Shown: positions 1 through 8,513 of the stretch, piece by piece
Layout of the letters: each line of letters starts with the position of its first letter
Numbering within the stretch: position 1 is the first letter of the stretch
Assembly (NCBI RefSeq): GCF_015845845.1
Contig: NZ_LDIG01000247.1
Location: 1 to 64,000, forward strand
Direction of reading: 5' to 3'
DNA: 64,000 nt
From: Paenibacillus dendritiformis
GTDB lineage: Bacteria; Bacillota; Bacilli; Paenibacillales; Paenibacillaceae
Made by a program: the position numbers and the translations under genes
Notes under the pieces: generated by a model
What the model was told of the DNA's origin: nothing
Seen by the model: the letters and a program-made list of their open reading frames with translations, nothing else
Databases searched by the model: none

Positions 1-347
1 TCATGGCCTCGTCTGCGCGGACGAAACCCATAGCTATGTTCGGAAAATGCAGGGTCAAACACCGGTGTCAATACTTGCGTTATTGCTTGTTGAATGAATC
101 GGTCTGTCACGGTTGGTATGCCTAATAGCCGAACTCCCCCGTTCGGTTTCGGGATTTCGACCCGACGGACTGGACTTGGCTCATAGGTTCCCTCTTTCAA
201 GCGGTGACGGATTTCTTGCCAGTTTTGCAGGATGTGGGCTCGTAACTCTTTTACGGCCATTCCGTCTACGCCGTGGCTTCCTTTGTTCTCCTCCACACGT
301 TTCAGTGCAGTTAGCAAGTTTTCCCGTGACAACAGCAACTCCATCAT
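1..347 (-). CDS. ltrA: Group II intron reverse transcriptase/maturase, N-terminal part
   Basis: This is the intron-encoded protein that promotes splicing and target-primed reverse transcription. Only about 115 N-terminal residues are in the window; the frame is open to the left edge. Hallmarks are SRENLLTALKRVEENKGSHG, followed by GVDGMAV, the RT0/RT1-type stretch RRVEIPKPNGGVRLLGIPTV, and the block SEHSYGFRPRR at the cut edge. The start chosen is the ATG at 347 (MMELLLSREN), because GAGGAG lies about 10 bases upstream and related class C proteins start there. In-frame ATGs at 356 and 386 are alternatives. No frameshift is seen in the visible part, so the intron may be intact. Confidence 0.85.
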   Translation of the reverse strand, partial: MMELLLSRENLLTALKRVEENKGSHGVDGMAVKELRAHILQNWQEIRHRLKEGTYEPSPVRRVEIPKPNGGVRLLGIPTVTDRFIQQAITQVLTPVFDPAFSEHSYGFRPRRRGH

Positions 348-911
348 TCGTGACATACTCCTCGCGTGAATTGTTCTTCTGTTCATGCCGCTGTAAGCTC
401 AGCCCTTCTGGATACCCTTGCGTATTCACCGCTACTTCCCCAGATAGGTCTCCGAGAATAAAAACAGGAGATTGTCTGCCTTCATTGCTTACATTCGAAA
501 TCCAAGTTGTTCAATTCCTATAACATGTTCAGTCCTTCCGACCGTTGACGTCACAACCGTCGTACTATGACCTCTGCTGACTTCTGTATGTTCAGTCTGC
601 CTTCACAGGCAGATTTACAGAGTTACTCTGCGTTCATACAGATCTCCCCAGGTAAGAGCGCTATCTTCCTCTCCATCTATCTGCTTCATTTACTTTCGCA
701 TGCCTTCGGCAGTAAGGACTTTGGTTTGTTTGGCAACCTCATCCAACATGCGCTAGCCTTATATGAAGTTCGTGTTCCTCAGACCGGAGATTTGCCGCCG
801 ACTTCCTTCAGATTCGACCTCACGGTCGACACCCTTGTCTTAAGCTACGGCTACTACTGCCTTCACCGTTCGGGACTTGAACCCTAGAGATAGCGCCCAT
901 GCTGGGCGCAC
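1..911 (-). mobile_element. Group II intron, 5' part (probably bacterial class C)
   Basis: Read on the minus strand, the element begins at 911 with GTGCGCCC, matching the GUGYG 5' boundary of group II introns. About 560 bases of non-coding, structured-looking sequence follow, and then a reverse transcriptase gene that runs off the left edge of the window. The DNA directly upstream on the minus strand is a G+C-rich hairpin followed by a T7 run, which is the intrinsic terminator of the UPF0316 gene at 931-1446. Insertion just downstream of terminators is the known habit of class C group II introns, and the encoded protein resembles class C maturases. Domains V/VI and the 3' end lie outside the window, so completeness cannot be judged. 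Confidence 0.85.
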
Positions 912-956
912 CAAAAAAAGGCCTCGCGCCCTAGCGGCGCGTGACCTTGGTCCAAA
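912..956 (-). terminator. Intrinsic terminator of the UPF0316 gene, used as intron target
   Basis: On the minus strand the stem CGCGCC / GGCGCG with a 5-base loop overlaps the stop codon of the gene at 931-1446. It is followed by AGGCC and a T7 tract. The group II intron starts one base after this tract. Confidence 0.75.
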
Positions 957-1446
957 ATCCTCCGTGAAGCTGTGTCGGCTCGGAGGTAACGATAAATGCC
1001 TTCGGTTCGATTTCCAAAATCGATTGTTGGAGCATGCCGCGGTTCTTCCGCTTCGCCAGCACCTCAAGCATGAGCCGATGGCCATCCCGGCCGCTGCCGA
1101 TCCAGGAGGTGACGCCGAAGCCATGATCCCGGAGATAATTCGGCAGCGGGCTGTCCGGATTGTTGACGATGACCTTGAATACGACATAGCCAAGCGCAAT
1201 TTTGTCCTCGATCCAGGAGCCGACCAGCACCCCGATGCCGTACCCGACGGCGTACACGATCAGGCTGACCGGTTCGTCCAAATATTTGAGCACCATATTC
1301 AGGCCGAGCACATAGATGATAATCTCGACCGTACTGATCGAGGCGGCCAAATACCGCTGTCCCTTCAAGGTCAGGATCATGCGCAGCGTGAAAAAAGAGA
1401 CATAGACGATTTGTATCGTGAAAATGGCGATGAGAATCGTAAACAT
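931..1446 (-). CDS. UPF0316 / DUF2179-family membrane protein (YebE-like)
   Basis: This 171-residue protein matches the YebE family of Bacillus. It has a hydrophobic N-terminal half with about three membrane segments (MFTILIAIFTIQIVYVSFF; then AASISTVEIIIYVLGLNMVL; then SLIVYAVGYGIGVLVGSWIE). A cytoplasmic DUF2179-like domain follows, including DHGFGVTSWIGSGRDG and the conserved C-terminal TQLHGGFW. The start at 1446 is supported by GGAAAGGA about 7 bases upstream. The family's molecular role is not established; DUF2179 domains elsewhere are thought to sense nucleotides, which is only an analogy here. Its terminator has been invaded by a group II intron, but the coding region is intact. Confidence 0.85.
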   Translation of the reverse strand: MFTILIAIFTIQIVYVSFFTLRMILTLKGQRYLAASISTVEIIIYVLGLNMVLKYLDEPVSLIVYAVGYGIGVLVGSWIEDKIALGYVVFKVIVNNPDSPLPNYLRDHGFGVTSWIGSGRDGHRLMLEVLAKRKNRGMLQQSILEIEPKAFIVTSEPTQLHGGFWTKVTRR

Positions 1447-1830
1447 GGCGTATTCCTTTCCTTCCGCCGATGCAAGCGCAACGCGATTAATATAAATCTT
1501 TACCCTTCTTCTCCCTTCCGGAAACGCGACAAAAAAAGAAGGACCCCGGCCTCAAGCCAGACTCCCTTGATTGTAATCTCTTTACAGCCGCAACACAAGC
1601 GGCTTCAGGGCGGACGGCCCTTGCCAATTCAAGGCTTCAAGGCAACTGAATTCCAGTGCTCCGGCCGCCGGAAGCATCCATCTCCTTCGCCTGCCGTCCT
1701 TCCCATCGCTTGCCCCATCCTTCCAAGCGCCTTGTCCGTCCTTCCCGGCATTCCCGTCTTCCGTTCCGGCACGCCTGTCCTCCGTTCCCGCACGCTGGCA
1801 TCCCGTACCTGCTATCCGTCGCACTCCGCT
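1447..1830. repeat. Gene-free stretch with degenerate ~22-26 bp repeats
   Basis: No convincing gene is seen. Between about 1680 and 1810 short related words recur (for example GTGCGGGAACGGAGGACAGG and GTGCCGGAACGGAAGACGGG on the minus strand), which give repetitive translations in all frames. The rest is a purine/pyrimidine-skewed spacer holding the upstream region of the UPF0316 gene. The small open frames here look like by-products of the repeats. Confidence 0.45.
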
Positions 1831-2551
1831 TCAACGGACCTGACTTCTTCCCAGCCTGCGTTCCATCCATCCGGAAATGATCGGGACAGCCCATTCGACA
1901 TGCTCGATCATAACCATATGGCCCGCGTTGGCAACGACCGCCATATCCTTCTCCGTGGTGGCCAGATTGCAAAAGACCTCCTTCGTATACTCGAGCGGCA
2001 GCATGCCATCCTTGTCCCCCGTAATCACGAGCGTAGGCAGGGCGAAGTCTGTGACATGCCGTTCACGGGCAAAGGAATCATTCTCTCGGGCTCATGCCTG
2101 TATTTGCTTAATATGGAGTCAATGCGCCGCTTGTCTATCGTCGCGGGCAGATTCCGAATATCCCATGCATTGTGCAAAATAAGGCCCTTCAGTCTTGGCT
2201 CGCGGCGTAATAAGCAACCGACGCGCCGAAGCTCGTGCCGAACAGGTATACGTCCGGCCCATAGTTGCGTATCGCGGCGTCCACGACATCAAGCGCATCC
2301 TCCAGAAGTTCCTCATACGTGTGCAGCCCCCGGCCTCCCATGCTCTTGCCATGCCCGCGAAGGTCGACCGCGACAACTCGCAGTCCTTCCCTCCTCAACC
2401 GGCTCATCAGGTCCGCATAGAAGCCGGCATGCCAGCCGATGCCATGGACCAGCACTATCGTCGCCCTGGCGTCTTCGCCGCCCGCCACGGTCAAATGGAG
2501 ATCCGGCGCTCCTTCGCGCACGAGCCATTCGGTCTTTAATCTATCGTTCAT
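1831..2551 (-). pseudogene. Alpha/beta hydrolase, broken by two frameshifts
   Basis: Read together, the three minus-strand frames give one protein of about 240 residues. The first frame (2551 to about 2190) carries the oxyanion region IVLVHGIGWHAG, the strand DLRGHGKS and a nucleophile elbow reading LFGTSFGASVAYYAA. The middle continues in another frame as EPRLKGLILHNAWDIRNLPA (about 2190-2090). The end continues in a third frame as ARENDSFARERHVTDFALPT, then the acid motif ITGDKDGMLP and the catalytic His region NAGHMVMIEH. The elbow reads G-T-S-F-G, so the nucleophile serine is present. The start at 2551 has a GGGAG ribosome site. A perfect Fur box lies about 110 bases upstream, so the intact ancestor was probably iron-regulated; a siderophore- or heme-linked esterase role is only a guess. 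Sequencing error in two places is the alternative to true decay. Confidence 0.75.
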
Positions 2552-2659
2552 TTCTCCCGCTCCCTATGTAATCTCACCCGCTGCATGCGCGGCGAATCGC
2601 GGTCTTTGATGGCTTCCTTTTCATAAAAAGCGTTACGGTGCCATTCTATTAGTTTATAA

Positions 2660-2674
2660 TGATAATCATTATCA
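2660..2674. promoter_or_regulatory. Fur box, perfect 7-1-7
   Basis: TGATAATCATTATCA is a perfect 7-1-7 inverted repeat identical to the Bacillus-type Fur consensus. The nearest downstream gene is the broken hydrolase on the minus strand (start 2551). No plus-strand gene follows before the convergent end of cobQ at 3230. Confidence 0.85.
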
Positions 2675-2716
2675 AACATGCTGTCAAACGGGACTTTGGT
2701 TGGAAACATGCTAGAG

Positions 2717-2793
2717 GAAGATGATTAGGAAGATGATTAGGAAGATGCTTAGAAACGAAACATGCTTAGAAATGTGATTAGAAACGTGCTCAG
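2717..2793. repeat. Short 12-bp tandem repeats (GAAGATGATTAG-like)
   Basis: Three clean 12-bp copies occupy 2717-2752 (GAAGATGATTAG, GAAGATGATTAG, GAAGATGCTTAG). Decayed copies such as AAATGTGATTAG and AAACGTGCTCAG continue to about 2793. No gene was recognised. Confidence 0.7.
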
Positions 2794-2895
2794 GAACATT
2801 CATGGGAACAGGGGATAAGGAACGGTCTTTCTCCCTTACGGCCACTCTCCCATCGGGTCAGAACCCGGGAGGCCTATTATATTGAGAATGCACAG

Positions 2896-3014
2896 TACAT
2901 CGGGAAGCGCGAGATATCGGGAAGCACGATACATCAGGAGGCGCGAGACATCAGGAAGCATGAGACATCAGGAAGCACGATACATCAGGAGGCATGAGAC
3001 ATCAGGAGGCACTA
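2896..3014. repeat. Minisatellite: seven 17-bp tandem units
   Basis: Seven consecutive 17-bp units of the form (G/T)ACATC(A/G)GGA(A/G)GC(A/G)(C/T)GA run without gaps and end in a partial eighth copy. The unit length is not a multiple of three, so any reading through it shifts frame every copy. The only frame over it (2882-3076) shows no family resemblance. The remainder of 2552-3229 holds no recognisable gene. Confidence 0.8.
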
Positions 3015-3229
3015 TGCATCGGGGGGAGCACAATGCGTCTTTGGGTACAAGCACTTTTGAGCAGGACAGATTCTGAGTAAAAGGGAGAGTCCTTCGAAGA
3101 GGCTAAGCCCCCCACGCAAGCCCTTTGCAGCGGACGCCGAAAGCCCGGCACCTGCAGCGCAAGCGCCGGACTGTCCGCTATCCGCTGACCATCAAGCGGG
3201 GAGACGGCATAGCTGCCCCCCTCTCAATG

Positions 3230-4846
3230 TCAGGACTGCGGTTCCGCAATCCGCAGTATACGATAGATCCGCTCCATGTCCAAGTGGCTGCGAGCCCGAT
3301 CCGCCAAGCGGTCAAAGGCAGCCTCCCGCTGGGCGGCAAAGTTTAATTCGACGGGCAGAGGCGCAAGCCCCTTCGCCTCGCGGAGCCTGTTCAACCAGCC
3401 CCTGCGGAAGGCGTCATTATGGAACAAGCCATGCAAATAGGTGCCCATGATGCGTCCATTCGGATGCAGCAGGCCGTCCTGCCCGGCGGGAGCGGCATCC
3501 GCCTCGTCCGCGGCCCGGAGCTCCAGCAGCGGTTCGGCCGCGATATCCGCCGCCGTCGGCAGGGAACGGCCCATATGAATCTCGTAGCCTTCCATAGGGC
3601 AAGCCTCGAGCGGCGTCCCGCGCAGTCCGGAGGCGATGACCGTTCCCCGCACGCGCTCCGTCCGCTTGCCGGCGGCGAACACCGTCTCCATCGGGAGCAG
3701 CCCCAGGCCGTCCATGACCGCCCCCGACTCGGCCTCCGCTCCATACGGATCGCGCAGATGCACGCCCAACATTTGATAGCCTCCGCAAATGCCCGTCACG
3801 GCCCCTTCCTTCGCATATGTCACCAACGCGTCGGCCAGCCCGTTCTCCCGCATCCATTGAAGATCGGCCATCGTGCTCTTCGTCCCCGGAATAATGATGG
3901 CATCCGGCGCGCCGAGCTCTTCCGGCCGGCGAATATAGCGGATGCGCACATCAGGCTCCGCGGCCAGCGGATCGATGTCCGTAAAGTTGGAAATGCGCGG
4001 CAAGCCCACGACCGCAATATCCAGGTCGTTCTCGGGGAGCGCCTTCCCCTTCCATTGCTCCAACGCGACCGAATCCTCCGCTTCAATATCCAGATCGTCG
4101 GCATAAGGCAGCACCCCGATCACCGGAATGCCCGTGCGCTCTTCGAGCCAGTCGAGTCCAGGTTGGAGCAGCGTGACGTCACCGCGGAATTTGTTAATGA
4201 TGAATCCTTGAACCCGCTCCCGTTCATGCGGCTCGAGCAGCTCCAGGGTGCCGACGATCGAAGCGAACACGCCGCCGCGGTCGATGTCCGCCACGAGCAG
4301 GACGGGAGCCTCCGCCCAGGCAGCCATATTCATATTGACGATATCATTCTGCTTCAGATTGATTTCGGCCGGGCTGCCCGCCCCCTCCATGACGACGATA
4401 TCGTAGGCGGCGCGCAGCCGGTTCACCGCCTCCACCACGGTCCGCTTCGCTTCGGGCAGGAAGCCGGACCGGTAATCGCGGGCGCTCAGGTTCTTATACG
4501 GCTTGCCGTGCACGACGACCTGCGAATGCATGTCCTTCGTCGGCTTGAGCAGCACCGGATTCATATCCGTCGTCGCCGCGATGCCGCAAGCTTCCGCCTG
4601 TACGCCCTGCGCGCGCCCGATCTCCTTGCCGTCCGGCGTCACATATGAATTGAGCGCCATATTTTGCGACTTGAACGGGGCTACCCGGTACCCGTCCTGC
4701 TTGAATATCCGGCATAGCGCCGTCGTCACGACGCTCTTGCCCACATCGGAGGCGGTTCCTTGCAGCATGATCGTCCGCCCCCGCGGCCGTCCCTCCGTCT
4801 CCTTCGCCTGTTCCGCGCCTTGTCCGGCGCCGGATTTCTCGCTCAT
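3230..4846 (-). CDS. cobQ: Cobyric acid synthase CobQ
   Basis: CobQ amidates the b, d, e and g side chains of adenosylcobyrinic acid a,c-diamide with glutamine and ATP, giving cobyric acid. The 538-residue protein has an N-terminal P-loop-type ATPase domain (GTASDVGKSVVTTAL near residue 30, FKSQNMALNS, MEGAGSPAEINL, ADIDRGGVFAS). The C-terminal class I glutaminase domain has its nucleophile in GICGGYQMLG near residue 350 and the catalytic His in YLHGLFHND near 474. The start chosen at 4846 is preceded by AAAGG at about 9 bases; the ATG at 4855 would overlap the cobS stop but has no properly spaced site. It is the last gene of the btuFCD-cobTUSQ run. It is the only corrin-ring modifying enzyme present, since all earlier ring genes are absent from the window. 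Confidence 0.93.
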   Translation of the reverse strand: MSEKSGAGQGAEQAKETEGRPRGRTIMLQGTASDVGKSVVTTALCRIFKQDGYRVAPFKSQNMALNSYVTPDGKEIGRAQGVQAEACGIAATTDMNPVLLKPTKDMHSQVVVHGKPYKNLSARDYRSGFLPEAKRTVVEAVNRLRAAYDIVVMEGAGSPAEINLKQNDIVNMNMAAWAEAPVLLVADIDRGGVFASIVGTLELLEPHERERVQGFIINKFRGDVTLLQPGLDWLEERTGIPVIGVLPYADDLDIEAEDSVALEQWKGKALPENDLDIAVVGLPRISNFTDIDPLAAEPDVRIRYIRRPEELGAPDAIIIPGTKSTMADLQWMRENGLADALVTYAKEGAVTGICGGYQMLGVHLRDPYGAEAESGAVMDGLGLLPMETVFAAGKRTERVRGTVIASGLRGTPLEACPMEGYEIHMGRSLPTAADIAAEPLLELRAADEADAAPAGQDGLLHPNGRIMGTYLHGLFHNDAFRRGWLNRLREAKGLAPLPVELNFAAQREAAFDRLADRARSHLDMERIYRILRIAEPQS

Positions 4847-4851
4847 ATCCT

Positions 4852-5691
4852 TCATCCTTTCCCGGTTGCCGCCAGGAGAAGCAGCAGCAAGCCGACGGCC
4901 TCCGTCCATTCGTTAATCGCGCCGTACGTATCTCCGGTCAGGCCGCCCAGCTTGCGCGACAAATATTGCATCGGCAGGCAGGCCCCCGCCGTGCACAGCA
5001 GCGGCGCGGCGACGCTCATCGCGATGGCGGCGGCCGGGGACGAGAGTCCCAGTCCCGTGATTGCGTTCAGGCTCGATCCGGCTTCTGCCGTTCCCGATGC
5101 CGCGACGGCCAGGAGGGCAAGCGCGAAGCCCAGCAGATAGGCGATCGTGACATGCCCCGCCTTCACGCCAAGGAAATACCCGCCCAGCCCCTCTTCCGGG
5201 CGCGCCTGAGGCTTGCTCGCCAGCGCCAATACCATCGCGGCGCGCGACCAGATGAACGGAACGACAACCCAGCCGTTCCAGAAGCCCAGCTCCATCAGAG
5301 AGACGAGGAACGTCCATTTGAGGAGCAGGAGCAGAACGCATGCGATAACGCCCATCGCGCCGCTGCGGCTGTCCTTCATAATCTCCAGCATCCGTTCGCG
5401 GGAACGCGAGCTGAGCACGCCGTCGGCCGTGTCCATCCAGCCGTCCATATGCAGCCCGCCCTGCAGCGCAACGGCCAGGGTAAGCGTCAGCGCGGCCGCC
5501 GGAAACACGGGAAGCAGATGCAGCAATCCCCAGCCGGCCGCCCAGACCAGCCCGCCGATGCAGAAGCCCGCCAGCGGAAAGAAGAAGGTGCTTCGCTTCA
5601 GCACCTCGTTCGTGAACGGCACCGAGAACGGGACAGGGATCCGGGTCATAAATTGCATCGCCGCAACGAATCCTTGCCATGTCTTCTTCAT
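4852..5691 (-). CDS. cobS: Adenosylcobinamide-GDP ribazoletransferase CobS
   Basis: CobS is a membrane enzyme that joins adenosylcobinamide-GDP and alpha-ribazole (or its phosphate), the last step of cobalamin assembly. The 279 residues show the family start MTRIPVPFSVPF, the metal-binding HMDGWMDTADG motif near residue 80 (cobS/CDP-alcohol-transferase-like acidic cluster), SRSGAMGVI, and several hydrophobic helices. The C-terminus GGLTGDTYGAINEWTE is also typical. The start has GGGAGGTG 5 bases upstream and overlaps the end of cobU by 4 bases, indicating translational coupling. Confidence 0.93.
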   Translation of the reverse strand: MKKTWQGFVAAMQFMTRIPVPFSVPFTNEVLKRSTFFFPLAGFCIGGLVWAAGWGLLHLLPVFPAAALTLTLAVALQGGLHMDGWMDTADGVLSSRSRERMLEIMKDSRSGAMGVIACVLLLLLKWTFLVSLMELGFWNGWVVVPFIWSRAAMVLALASKPQARPEEGLGGYFLGVKAGHVTIAYLLGFALALLAVAASGTAEAGSSLNAITGLGLSSPAAAIAMSVAAPLLCTAGACLPMQYLSRKLGGLTGDTYGAINEWTEAVGLLLLLLAATGKG

Positions 5692-6299
5692 AGCCGCACC
5701 TCCCGGCTCTTCAGCTCGATCGGAATGCCTGCGGTCACGAGATACACTTCATCCGCCTTCCCGGCGATGCGCTGGTTCAAGCGGCCGGCTGCGTCACGGA
5801 ACATCCGGCCCAGCTTGTAGACGGGAACGATGCTGTCCCCGACCTCGTTCGTCACCATCACCAGCGTGCCGCGGAAGCGGCCGGCTTCCTCCGCCAGCCG
5901 TTCGATGCGCGCCTCCAGATAGCGCTCAGCTTCAGGCCCCTCTCCCCATTGCCGCTCCGCCTGAAGCAGTTCGTTCGACAGCCAGAGCGTCAGGCAGTCG
6001 ATAAGCACGGCCGGCCCTTCATGGGCGGCCTCTGCGTCAGCGCTGGTGCGAGCGAGCCATTCCGGCAGCCGGAGCGGCTCGTTTACCGTCTTCCAGCCAT
6101 AGCCCGATTGCTCGCGGTCCGACTGGTGACGGCGAATGCGGTCGCGCATCTCGTCATCATGGGCTTCCGCGGTCGCGACATAGATGCCTCCATCCGGGAT
6201 GCGCTTCATGAACAGCCGCTCCGCGAAGCCGCTTTTGCCGCTGCGCGCGCCGCCCGTTACGAGGACAAGCTTATTTCCTTCGGCAGCCGTACCCGTCAT
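5688..6299 (-). CDS. cobU: Adenosylcobinamide kinase/guanylyltransferase CobU
   Basis: CobU phosphorylates adenosylcobinamide and then transfers GMP from GTP to give adenosylcobinamide-GDP. The 203-residue sequence has the P-loop VTGGARSGKSGFAERL near the N-terminus. The RRHQSDR segment near residue 58 holds the histidine guanylylated in this family, and LIDCLTLWLSNEL and MVTNEVGDSIVP are also conserved. The length is near the usual 180-200. It overlaps cobT by 4 bases upstream and cobS by 4 bases downstream. Confidence 0.93.
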   Translation of the reverse strand: MTGTAAEGNKLVLVTGGARSGKSGFAERLFMKRIPDGGIYVATAEAHDDEMRDRIRRHQSDREQSGYGWKTVNEPLRLPEWLARTSADAEAAHEGPAVLIDCLTLWLSNELLQAERQWGEGPEAERYLEARIERLAEEAGRFRGTLVMVTNEVGDSIVPVYKLGRMFRDAAGRLNQRIAGKADEVYLVTAGIPIELKSREVRL

Positions 6300-7384
6300 G
6301 CTTGTCCCTCGCTATCGTCCGTGTCTTTGTTGGATACGCCCGCTTGGGCGAAGGTGGCCATCTCTTGCATGATGCGCAGCGAAGCGTCGATAACCGGGAA
6401 CATCAGAGCGCCGCCCGTTCCTTCGCCGAGACGCATATTCAAGTGCAAGCCCGGCTTCAGGCCAAGCTCGGCCAGCAAGGCGGCATGACCGCGCTCTTCG
6501 GAGAGATGCGAAGCGATCAGATAAGGCTGCGCCGCCGGAGCGAGCCGCACCGCCGCCAGCGCCGCCGCGCTGGAGATGAAGCCGTCGACGACGACCGGGA
6601 GGCGATGGGCCGCCGCGCCGAGAATGACGCCGGCCAGTCCGGCGATCTCGAGTCCGCCGACCTTCGCGAGCACATCCAGCGCATCGTTGCGATCCGGCTG
6701 GTTCACTTCAAGCGCCTGGCGCACCACGTTGCATTTGTGGGTCCATTGCGCATCGCCGATGCCGGTTCCCCGGCCTACGGCCTCCTCCGGCGCCAATCCG
6801 GTCAAGGCGCACAAAATGGCCGCGCTCGGCGTCGTGTTGCCGATGCCCATTTCCCCTGTAGAGAACATGCGAATTCCAGCCTGGACGCACTCGTTCACCG
6901 TATCGACGCCGGCCAGAATCGCCGCCACTGCCTCTTCCCGGGTCATCGCCGGACCTTGGGCCATGTTCCCGGTGCCGCGGCGCACCTTGCGCGATTGGAG
7001 CTGCGGGTGGCTCAAATCGGCGTTGACGCCGACATCGACGCAGATGACCTCGGCTCCGGCCTGACGCGCCAGCACATTGACAGCCGCGCCTCCGGCAAGA
7101 AAGTTCATGACCATCTGCGGGGTCACTTCGGCCGGGAAGGCGCTGATCCCTTCCGCGCAGACGCCATGATCGCCCGCCATCACGATAATCGCCTTTTGCT
7201 TGAATTCCGGCGTAACCGTCCCCGTAATGCCGGCCAGTTGAACCGCAAGCTCCTCCAGCAGCCCGAGGCTGCCCGGAGGCTTCGTCAGTTGATTTTGATG
7301 CGCGGCAGCCGCCTCCATCGCCGTCTTGTCCAGAGCAGGGATCCGCCCGATTACTTCGCTAAGCCGTTTATTCATCGCATTCAT
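6296..7384 (-). CDS. cobT: Nicotinate-nucleotide:dimethylbenzimidazole phosphoribosyltransferase CobT
   Basis: CobT makes alpha-ribazole phosphate from nicotinate mononucleotide and the lower-ligand base. Family signatures are QNQLTKPPGSLGLLEELA near the N-terminus, MAGDHGVCAEGISAFP, TGEMGIGNTTPSAA, the glycine-rich GRGTGIGDAQ, and the C-terminal MRLGEGTGGALMFP with the catalytic glutamate. Several ATGs are possible: 7432, 7393, 7384 and 7375. The one at 7384 is chosen because GGAG lies 9 bases ahead, giving 362 residues. About 190 bases separate it from btuD, the largest gap inside this run of genes. No terminator was recognised there. Confidence 0.92.
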   Translation of the reverse strand: MNAMNKRLSEVIGRIPALDKTAMEAAAAHQNQLTKPPGSLGLLEELAVQLAGITGTVTPEFKQKAIIVMAGDHGVCAEGISAFPAEVTPQMVMNFLAGGAAVNVLARQAGAEVICVDVGVNADLSHPQLQSRKVRRGTGNMAQGPAMTREEAVAAILAGVDTVNECVQAGIRMFSTGEMGIGNTTPSAAILCALTGLAPEEAVGRGTGIGDAQWTHKCNVVRQALEVNQPDRNDALDVLAKVGGLEIAGLAGVILGAAAHRLPVVVDGFISSAAALAAVRLAPAAQPYLIASHLSEERGHAALLAELGLKPGLHLNMRLGEGTGGALMFPVIDASLRIMQEMATFAQAGVSNKDTDDSEGQA

Positions 7385-7574
7385 CTCATTCATCTCCGTT
7401 TTCCCATTGTGGTTGCTAGTTGTCACTGCCATCGATGTTCATCCCAATTACAGAAATGATTCTTTTCCTGCGTGTTCGTCTGTCAATCTTCCGCCATGCC
7501 GTGGAATCCGCTCGAATTGCCGTCCAAGGCTTCCCTTGTTACCGGCTGTCGCCGCCTTCATGCTCTCGTCTCCC

Positions 7575-8513
7575 TCATGGTCTTGCCGCCTCATCGCCCT
7601 CTGTCCCGGCCTCCACTTCCTTCTGCGCCTGTTTTATCCTTGTCTCCTCTTCCGCCTCCGTATGGGCCGGGCACATTAGCAGCTGCGGACGCCCGTTCCC
7701 CGGATGCGGCACGATGGCGGTGCGGGTATCGAAGTAGCGCGCGATGACATCCGGCGACATCAGCTCTTCCGGAGCGCCGTCGGCAGCGATGCGCCCCTCA
7801 TGCACGACGACGAGCCGATCGCAATACAGCGCCGCCAGGTTCAGATCATGCAGCACCGAGACCACCGTCAGGCCGCAGTCCTGCTGCCAGTCGCGGACGA
7901 CATCCATGAACTGCACCTGATAACGGATGTCCAGATAGGTCGTCGGCTCGTCCAGCAGCACAATAGACGGCGATTGCGCCATCAGCTTCGCCAGAGCGAC
8001 CCGCTGGCGCTGGCCGCCGCTGAGCCGGTCGATCGGCCGCTCCTCCAGTTCCGTCAACTGCAGCCGTTCCATTATCGAATCGATATAAGGTCCGCTGTCC
8101 TCCGCCTCCGAGCCGAACCAGGACTGGTACGGGAAGCGGCCCATCTCGACGACCTCGCGAACCGAGTACCCGATCGGCGGAAGCGACTCCTGGAGCAGGA
8201 CCGCCATCGTTTGCGACAGCGCTTTGCGCGAGTAGGAGCGAAGGGAGCGCCCCATAAGCTCAATCCGCCCGCCGGCAGGAGAATCGGCGCCGGACAGCAG
8301 CGACAGCAGCGTCGACTTGCCGCTGCCGTTCGGGCCGATGATGCCGACCCATTCTCCGGCGCGGACGGTCAAGGAGACGTCATTCAGCACCGAGCGGCTG
8401 CCGTAGCTTTTGCTGATATGATCGGCCTGAAGAATCGGCTCTCCCGGGCGGTTCTGCCCGGACGATGCCCCCGGCTTCGCCGTGATTTCCCGATGCGCGT
8501 CTCCCGTCTTCAT
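7575..8513 (-). CDS. btuD: Corrinoid/iron-type ABC transporter ATPase (BtuD/FecE-like)
   Basis: This is the ATP-binding subunit of an importer of the vitamin B12/siderophore class. It has Walker A GPNGSGKST, the Q-loop LLQESLPP, the signature LSGGQRQRVALAKL, Walker B SIVLLDEPTTYLD and the H-loop VLHDLNLAALYC. A non-conserved C-terminal tail of about 40 residues, rich in Glu and Lys, follows the usual domain end. The start at 8513 (third codon of the longer frame) has GGAGGAG 6 bases upstream. The gene overlaps the end of btuC. The specificity for corrinoids is inferred from the riboswitch upstream of btuF and the cob genes downstream. Confidence 0.88.
   Translation of the reverse strand: MKTGDAHREITAKPGASSGQNRPGEPILQADHISKSYGSRSVLNDVSLTVRAGEWVGIIGPNGSGKSTLLSLLSGADSPAGGRIELMGRSLRSYSRKALSQTMAVLLQESLPPIGYSVREVVEMGRFPYQSWFGSEAEDSGPYIDSIMERLQLTELEERPIDRLSGGQRQRVALAKLMAQSPSIVLLDEPTTYLDIRYQVQFMDVVRDWQQDCGLTVVSVLHDLNLAALYCDRLVVVHEGRIAADGAPEELMSPDVIARYFDTRTAIVPHPGNGRPQLLMCPAHTEAEEETRIKQAQKEVEAGTEGDEAARP

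Noticed and set aside
877-2571. 564-residue plus-strand open frame
   Set aside because: It runs antisense across the intron boundary, the UPF0316 gene and the hydrolase pseudogene, has no family resemblance and no ribosome site; it is a product of G+C-rich codon bias.
3419-4648. 409-residue plus-strand open frame
   Set aside because: Antisense to cobQ, same shadow pattern.
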